This document shows, piece by piece, positions 58,512 through 64,000 of a stretch of DNA of 64,000 bases. The stretch covers positions 3,286,001-3,350,000 of the forward strand of contig NC_089449.1 of assembly GCF_026210795.1 (NCBI RefSeq). The letters are read 5' to 3'. Both the position numbers and the translations under genes were made by a program. This DNA comes from Rhizophagus irregularis. Its lineage: Eukaryota > Glomeromycota > Glomeromycetes > Glomerales > Glomeraceae. Below the pieces are notes generated by a model that saw nothing but the letters and a program-made list of their open reading frames with translations, was not told where the DNA came from and did no database searches. Position 1 is the first letter of the stretch; each line of letters begins with the position of its first letter.

Positions 58512-59169
58512 AAATATAATAACTAGAATATCAACAAAAAGCTCAGTGCAGGAAAATCATAAAAACATGAGTTATACTTACATTTACAATAGTTATATTG
58601 ATTTAAGTATACTCCTCACCAGATATCTATGTAAGGGATCATCAAAATCCGTAGGACGAGGTGACATAGATCATGGCAAATGAAATGTGGATCTGCCCTC
58701 AAATACATTTACTAACGTGATTTTTGGCCAAATTTTATCATTATGATTTCCAAAATTTTATCAACAACCTTGCAATTTTCTTAAATAATTCATGGTCATA
58801 CAATATTTCCCATAATCCTTATTGGACTCTAGTGTCATTTTGACAACCCTAACGTCATTTTGACACTTTTTTAGGTCGGTCAATATTTATAGAAAAATAA
58901 GTGCAGTTTGTTGAGGAATAAAATATTAATTAAGTGTCATTTAAATCATGAGTCATGTTGTTCTGAGTTATCAAAAACTGAGAAAAAACTGGGAAAACAA
59001 TCATGTTCACATGTTTATCACGTGTATAATGTTGATTTATTATACATCGGCCTTTTAACTATACGAATTTCGTAATTAAATTGATTAAATAGAAAATTAC
59101 TGTAGGCTGAAAATGATTTTTACGACAATAGTCAAAAAATCAGTTAACAAAAATGGATTATATATTTAA
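58512..59169. other. Spacer, no gene seen
   Basis: AT-rich, with GTCATTTTGACA(A/C)-type short repeats near 58832 and 58852. No credible ORF. Confidence 0.4.
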
Positions 59170-59688
59170 TTACTACAACTACAATGCAGTTATGACTACG
59201 AGTATATGATATCACGTACTTCCACGTAGTCATAGATATCACGTAGTCATAGACTCATGTAAACACAATACTAGCGACTACATTATACAGTACAAACAGT
59301 AAATTTTAATTTATTTTTACCTACAAAAGTGTCACGAAAAATCACGTGACTGTTTTTGTCACATGTGCCACACCTTCGTTGTTTCCATTTTTCATAAGTA
59401 TCTGAGGGACTTGGAATTTTTTCGAGGTGTGAAATCCTATTTATCACACATTATTTGTCACATAGTTTAATTTCTTAATCTCTTAATGCCGGCGGTTTCG
59501 TAACATTTTGTAGTAGTCTATGATTACGTAACTACGTAAGTACGTGATAGGTAAAGTAGTCGATTATATTTTTGTGCTCATGTACTCATGTAGTCATGAA
59601 AAAAAATATGATTACATAGTTAGGTAGTACGTAATGGTAAAGTAGTTACATGTACTCGTAATCAGAAGCACGTTGTAGTTGTAGTAAA
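59170..59688. repeat. Inverted-repeat element (MITE-like), TTACTACAACTACAA ends
   Basis: TTACTACAACTACAATGCAG then TTATGACTACGAGTATATG at the left matches the reverse complement of the right end (CATGTACTCGTAATCAGAAG then CACGTTGTAGTTGTAGTAA). Inside, TACGTAGTCATAG-like phrases repeat in both orientations. About 519 bp, no coding. Confidence 0.8.
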
Positions 59689-62039
59689 AAGCTAATAACT
59701 GACAAAAATGGAATAGAGAGAATGATGTAATATGTAATCATATTATTAGTCACTATGTATCGAAAAGAGTTTTTACAAGTATATATACTCTTAAACTTTC
59801 TCCAAACCCCTTTCAATTTCAAACTAAACTTTTTTCTTCAATAAACTTTTTTATTTAATAAATACACACGTTTTATTACTTTACGGAAAATATTCATTAA
59901 AAATATTCTTAAATTTCTTTCTTAAAGAATACACTGAACATAGCTTTTATTACTCTATATATATAAAATTTTTAAGTTTTATTTCTAGGCGAGACTTCCT
60001 GGCAGTCTGAAATTTTGGAAGGTTGACGTTACAAAGGTTTAAATTAAAATATATGATATAATCTTCTATTTATTAAGGTAAGCTTGTGCTCCCTGCTTGC
60101 CATAGTTTTAATGATACTGGTTTACAGACAAAAAAAGTTGAAGGAGTAAGATATAGGAGAAACTGGCTTTCCTGAAGGAGGGTTAGCTTATGTAACTGAC
60201 TCCTATGGTTGGTGTCATGTTTACTAAAGGACCATATGGGCTGATTTATGGAATTAAGTTTTTATATTCAAAAAACTAACTTTATTAAGCAAATGCAAAT
60301 ACAAGTTACATGAAAATGATAGAAAATTAAAAAATTTAAATATAATTGTCATGACAAAATATTAAATAACTTAACGTGTATGTGTGCTAGATGAATGAAT
60401 TTATATTCATTAGAAAGAGGTAATCAAGAGCTATCCATAAACCAAATATCACATGAATTGAATCACAAGTTGCTGAATAATTACGTTTAATATATTTATT
60501 TTTAACTTTTGAATTTGATCGTTAATATCTTCACATCTAGTAATTCATTTTAAATGATCTTTTTTTCGTTCAGGTAGAGTTTGTTCTGGGCTTTCATATG
60601 AATATAAATATATGTGTTTAGCATGCATGTACGCCGAGATATTAACGATTTTGTTAATTGAATAAAACTCTGACACAAAAATTTTTAAAATTATAATTCT
60701 TACCAAAAGATGATCTTTACAGGTATTATTGAGCTCTTTTTACTTTACTTAACAAGGTTTTATTTGCTATTTTTGTTTTAAATTGAATAAAATCAATTTT
60801 AAAAAGTAGAATAAAATCAGTATAGTAAAAAACAAAAAAAACATCTCAAAAACTCTAAATCATAAACTCACATTTTTATTTTGTATATATTTTTACTAAA
60901 AAAAAGAAGGAACTAAGGTTAAAAATAAATGAAAAAAGATTTTTCTTATTAATATAAATTATTAATATTTGTTTTCTTACTTACTGATTAAAAAAAACCT
61001 GCTATATATGCCTATAAACTTTTCTAAGTCGCCTAACAAAAATCTGATTGAAAAGTGATTGAAAAGTGATTGAAAAAGAAAGTAGTTGCCATTGTTATTT
61101 TTGAATAAACGTTAAAAATTTTTTTTTATGATAGATTTAGATCATCTGATTATGTAACACATATAATTTAAGCTTGTGAAACATAATTCTTGTTAAAATG
61201 TGCAAATCTTTATGAAAATCTTAATTTTGGCTAATTTCACGAATTGGCAGATATGCTACACAGTGAGGTTTTAAAAATAAAAAAAAATAACAAAATAAAA
61301 AAAGGAAAAAAAACAACAAAATAAAAAGAAAAAAAATGTTAAAAATATGGTTGGACCATACTCTATAAAAAAAAGTTTACAGAGAAGTGTTAGTATCATA
61401 AAACCCAAATGGTCCACCAAGAACTTACACAATAAAGATTTATTTTTTTTTATTTTTTTTTCATTTTTATTTTTATTATTATCATTTTTTTTTTATCATT
61501 TTTTATTATTTTATTTTTTATTATTTTTTTTTATCACTTTTTTTTATCATTTTTTTACCATTCCTTTTTATTATTTTAAGTCTCTGGCTGAGAATCGGCT
61601 TATTCATTGATAGGCAATTAAATTATTATTTACATATGTATAAATTATTAAGATTTGAAGTTATATTTATTAAAGTCCTACATTGTTTAAGTATGCATAA
61701 AAAATCTAATACATTTATAGTTAGAAATTTTTATTATGCAATTTCAGCCAATTCGAATTATACTGTACATAATCATCATCCAATTTTCCCAAATCTTTAT
61801 ATAAACAACTGTTATTCATAAAAAATTGATTTGCAATGGAAATGATTTTATTATAATGAACTGCAATGCAGTGAAATGCAGTGAATGTACAACAGTGCAG
61901 TGAAATGCGGTGGATGTACAACAGTGCAGTGAAACATAGCATATACAATATTTAAAATAAGGGCCCTTCCTTTTTGGAATGCAACCATTTAGGAATTTAA
62001 ATTTTTTAAATTGTCAGCAAATAAAACTATTTGTTAATA
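59689..62039. other. Gene-free stretch upstream of the Sel1 gene
   Basis: Mostly AT-rich. Near 59988-60012 is GGCGAGACTTCCTGGCAGTC, with GACT/AGTC pairing. Poly(T)/poly(A) tracts run at about 61270-61340 and 61440-61570. A short tandem repeat at about 61860-61935 has units of GCAGTGAAATGC(A/G)GTG(A/G)ATGT then ACAACAGT. No gene is supported. Confidence 0.45.
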
Positions 62040-64000
62040 ATGCCAACTTCCACTAATATCAAAGATTCAAGTACTAAAATTAATTGGTTAAAAAAATTAT
62101 TAAAAATGTTAACTTGCACTAATATCAAAGATTCAAGTGATAACATTAATTGGTTAGAAAAATCAGCTAAGAAGGGTGATGAAGGGTCAATGCATAGTCT
62201 TGCTTTACATTACTACAAAGGTAAAGGGACAGAGAAGGACTTGGGAATGGCCTTTTACTGGTTTCAGAAAGCGGCAGGAAAGGGTTATAAAGAGTCAATG
62301 CACAATCTTGCCTTACAATACTACAAAGGTGAAGGGACAGAGAAGGACTTGGAAATGGCCTTTCACTGGTATCAGAAAGCGGCAGAGAAGGGCTATGAAG
62401 GGTCAATGCACAATCTTGCCTTACAATACTACAATGGTGAAGGAACAGAAAAGGACTTGGGAATGGCCTTTCACTGGTATCAGAAAGCGGTAGAGAAGGG
62501 CAATGAAGAGTCAATGCACAATCTTGCCTTACAATACTACAATGGTGAAGGAACAGAGAAGGACTTGGGAATGGCCTTTCACTGGTATCAGAAAGCGGTA
62601 GAGAAGGGCAACAAAGAGTCAATGCACAATCTTGCCTTACAATACTACAAAGGTGAAGGGACAGAGAAGGACTTGGGAATGGCCTTTTACTGGTTTCAGA
62701 AAGCGGCAGAGAAGGGTTATGAATGGATAATGCACAATCTTGCCTTACATTACCACAATGGTGAAGGGACAGAGAAGGACTTGGAAATGGCCTTTCACTG
62801 GTATCAGAAAGCAGCAGAGAAGGGTTATGAATGGTCAATGCACAATCTTGCCTTACAATACTACAATGGTGAAGGAACAGAAAAGGATTTGGAAATGGCC
62901 TTTCACTGGTTTCAGAAATCAGCAGAGAAGGGTAATGAGGGGTCAATGTATGGTCTTGCTTCACAATACTACAATGGTGAAGGGGTAGAAAAGGACTTGA
63001 AAATGGCCTTTTACTGGTTTCAGAAAGCAGCAGAGAAGGGTAGTAAAGAGTCAATGCATAGTCTTGCCTCACAATATTACAATGGTGAAGGGACAGAGAA
63101 GGACTTGGAAATGGCCTTTCACTGGTATCAGAAAGCGGTAGAGAAGGATTATGAATGGTCAATGCACAATCTTGCCTTACAATACTACAATGGTGAAGGA
63201 ACAGAAAAGGATTTGGAAATGGCCTTTCACTGGTTTCAGAAATCAGCAGAGAAGGGTAATGAAGGGTCAATGCACAGTCTTGCCAAACGATACTACAATG
63301 GTGAAGGGACAGAAAAGGACTTGGGAATGGCCTTTCACTGGTATCAGAAAGCGGCAGAAAAGGGCAATGAAGAGTCAATGCGTGGTCTTGCCTTATGTTA
63401 TGAAAATGGTGAAGGGACAGAGAAGGACTTTAAAATGGCTTTTCACTGGTTTCAAAAAGCAGCAGAGAAGGGCAATGAATGGTCAATGCATAGTTTTGCC
63501 TTACAATACTACAATGGTGAAGGGACAGAGAAGGACTTGGAAATGGCCTTTTACTGGTTTCAGAAAGCAGCAGAGAAGGGTAGTGAAGAGTCAATGCGTA
63601 GTCTTGCCTTATGTTATGAAAATGGTGAAGGGACAGAAAAGGACTTGGAAATGGCCTTTTACTGGTTTCAGAAAGCGGCAGAAAAGGGCAATGAAATGTC
63701 AATGCATGGTCTTGCCTTACAATACTACAATGGTGAAGGGACGGAGAAGGACTTGGAAATGGCCTTTCACTGGTTTCAGAAAGGAGCAGAGAGGAGTTAT
63801 GAATGGTCAATGCACAGTCTTGCCTTATGTTACAAAAATGGTGAAGGGACAGAGAAGGACTTGAAAATGGCCTTTCACTGGTTTCAGAAAGCAGCAGAGA
63901 AGGGTGATAAAGAATCAATGCACAATCTTGCCTTATGTTATGAAAATGGTGAAGGAACAGAGAAGAATTTGGAAAAAGCCTTTTATTGGCACAAAATGAC
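62040..64000 (+). CDS. Sel1-like-repeat (TPR-type) protein, 3' end outside window
   Basis: The ATG at 62040 opens a frame that stays open to the window edge (653 codons). The N terminus contains a duplicated TNIKDSS..INWL segment. Seventeen Sel1-like repeats then run in perfect 36-residue (108-bp) register, each of the form EGTEKDLEMAFHWYQKAAEK followed by GNEGSMHNLALQYYNG. The MAF(H/Y)W core recurs every 108 bases from about 62248 to 63976 with no indel. Sel1 repeats form alpha-helical superhelices that act as protein-interaction scaffolds, and in glomeromycetes they are often attached to kinase-like domains; no kinase precedes them here. The very low divergence between repeats suggests recent expansion or homogenisation. 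The start codon is the first in frame after poly-A/T spacer; an upstream exon cannot be excluded. Confidence 0.88.
   Translation, partial: MPTSTNIKDSSTKINWLKKLLKMLTCTNIKDSSDNINWLEKSAKKGDEGSMHSLALHYYKGKGTEKDLGMAFYWFQKAAGKGYKESMHNLALQYYKGEGTEKDLEMAFHWYQKAAEKGYEGSMHNLALQYYNGEGTEKDLGMAFHWYQKAVEKGNEESMHNLALQYYNGEGTEKDLGMAFHWYQKAVEKGNKESMHNLALQYYKGEGTEKDLGMAFYWFQKAAEKGYEWIMHNLALHYHNGEGTEKDLEMAFHWYQKAAEKGYEWSMHNLALQYYNGEGTEKDLEMAFHWFQKSAEKGNEGSMYGLASQYYNGEGVEKDLKMAFYWFQKAAEKGSKESMHSLASQYYNGEGTEKDLEMAFHWYQKAVEKDYEWSMHNLALQYYNGEGTEKDLEMAFHWFQKSAEKGNEGSMHSLAKRYYNGEGTEKDLGMAFHWYQKAAEKGNEESMRGLALCYENGEGTEKDFKMAFHWFQKAAEKGNEWSMHSFALQYYNGEGTEKDLEMAFYWFQKAAEKGSEESMRSLALCYENGEGTEKDLEMAFYWFQKAAEKGNEMSMHGLALQYYNGEGTEKDLEMAFHWFQKGAERSYEWSMHSLALCYKNGEGTEKDLKMAFHWFQKAAEKGDKESMHNLALCYENGEGTEKNLEKAFYWHKM

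Noticed and set aside
62167-63378. Minus-strand ORF of 403 codons over the Sel1 repeats
   Set aside because: It is repetitive in the same 36-residue period and antisense to a clear Sel1 protein. Its openness follows from the repeat unit, and it matches no family I recognise.
62176-63864. Plus-strand ORFs in another frame over the Sel1 repeats
   Set aside because: The frame starting at 62040 encodes canonical Sel1 repeats. The other frame gives low-complexity KGQRRTWEWPFTG repeats and is a shadow.
1-64000. CRISPR arrays, bacterial operons or riboswitches
   Set aside because: The window is eukaryotic with spliced genes. No spaced direct-repeat array or bacterial-type signal was seen.

Overview
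This window is eukaryotic, strongly AT-rich and full of short spliceosomal introns (about 70-95 bases, GT..AG). The mix of genes is typical of an arbuscular mycorrhizal fungus (Glomeromycotina, Rhizophagus-like): Sel1-repeat proteins, secreted/membrane kelch proteins, kinase-like gene debris, a lineage-type membrane-protein tandem pair, hAT and LTR elements, and many foldback elements. The assignment rests on protein style and architecture recognised by eye, not on a database match.

Layout. 1-3207: repeats and two foldback elements, no gene. 3208-13367: a 10.2-kb Ty3/gypsy LTR retrotransposon with 1098-bp LTRs that differ at only about four positions. It carries a giant gag, a separate aspartic protease and a pol ORF. 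Pol has reverse transcriptase and RNase H but no integrase; instead it ends in a complete thymidylate-kinase-like domain. This is the most unusual object in the window. 14276-15857 (minus): a five-exon, six-kelch-repeat membrane protein. 16451-21546: two tandem paralogues of a nine-exon, two-TM membrane protein, each with a 10-base microexon. 23095-25051 (minus): a decayed gene with a Tse2-like ADP-ribosyltransferase domain. 25955-27229: further fragments, including the tail of a kinase-like protein.

29407-43476 is one very large gene for an RNF213/mysterin-type protein (CBM20-like N terminus, AAA+ modules, RZ finger) of about 4515 residues. No RING finger is visible, and the second active-type AAA module appears to lack its Walker B glutamate. 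43591-50595 holds foldback elements, a retroposed insertion with a 14-bp target duplication, LINE- and transposase-like remnants and a TGATCAGA-rich duplication. 50778-53996 is an apparently intact hAT transposon that interrupts a coding-like exon. 54000-62039 is mostly gene-free, with several inverted-repeat elements and one decayed gene. 62040 to the window end is a Sel1-repeat gene with 17 perfectly periodic 108-bp repeats, running off the edge.

The host genes do not form an operon or pathway. The window reads as a repeat-rich fungal chromosome segment in which a few intact multi-exon genes sit among young and decayed mobile elements.
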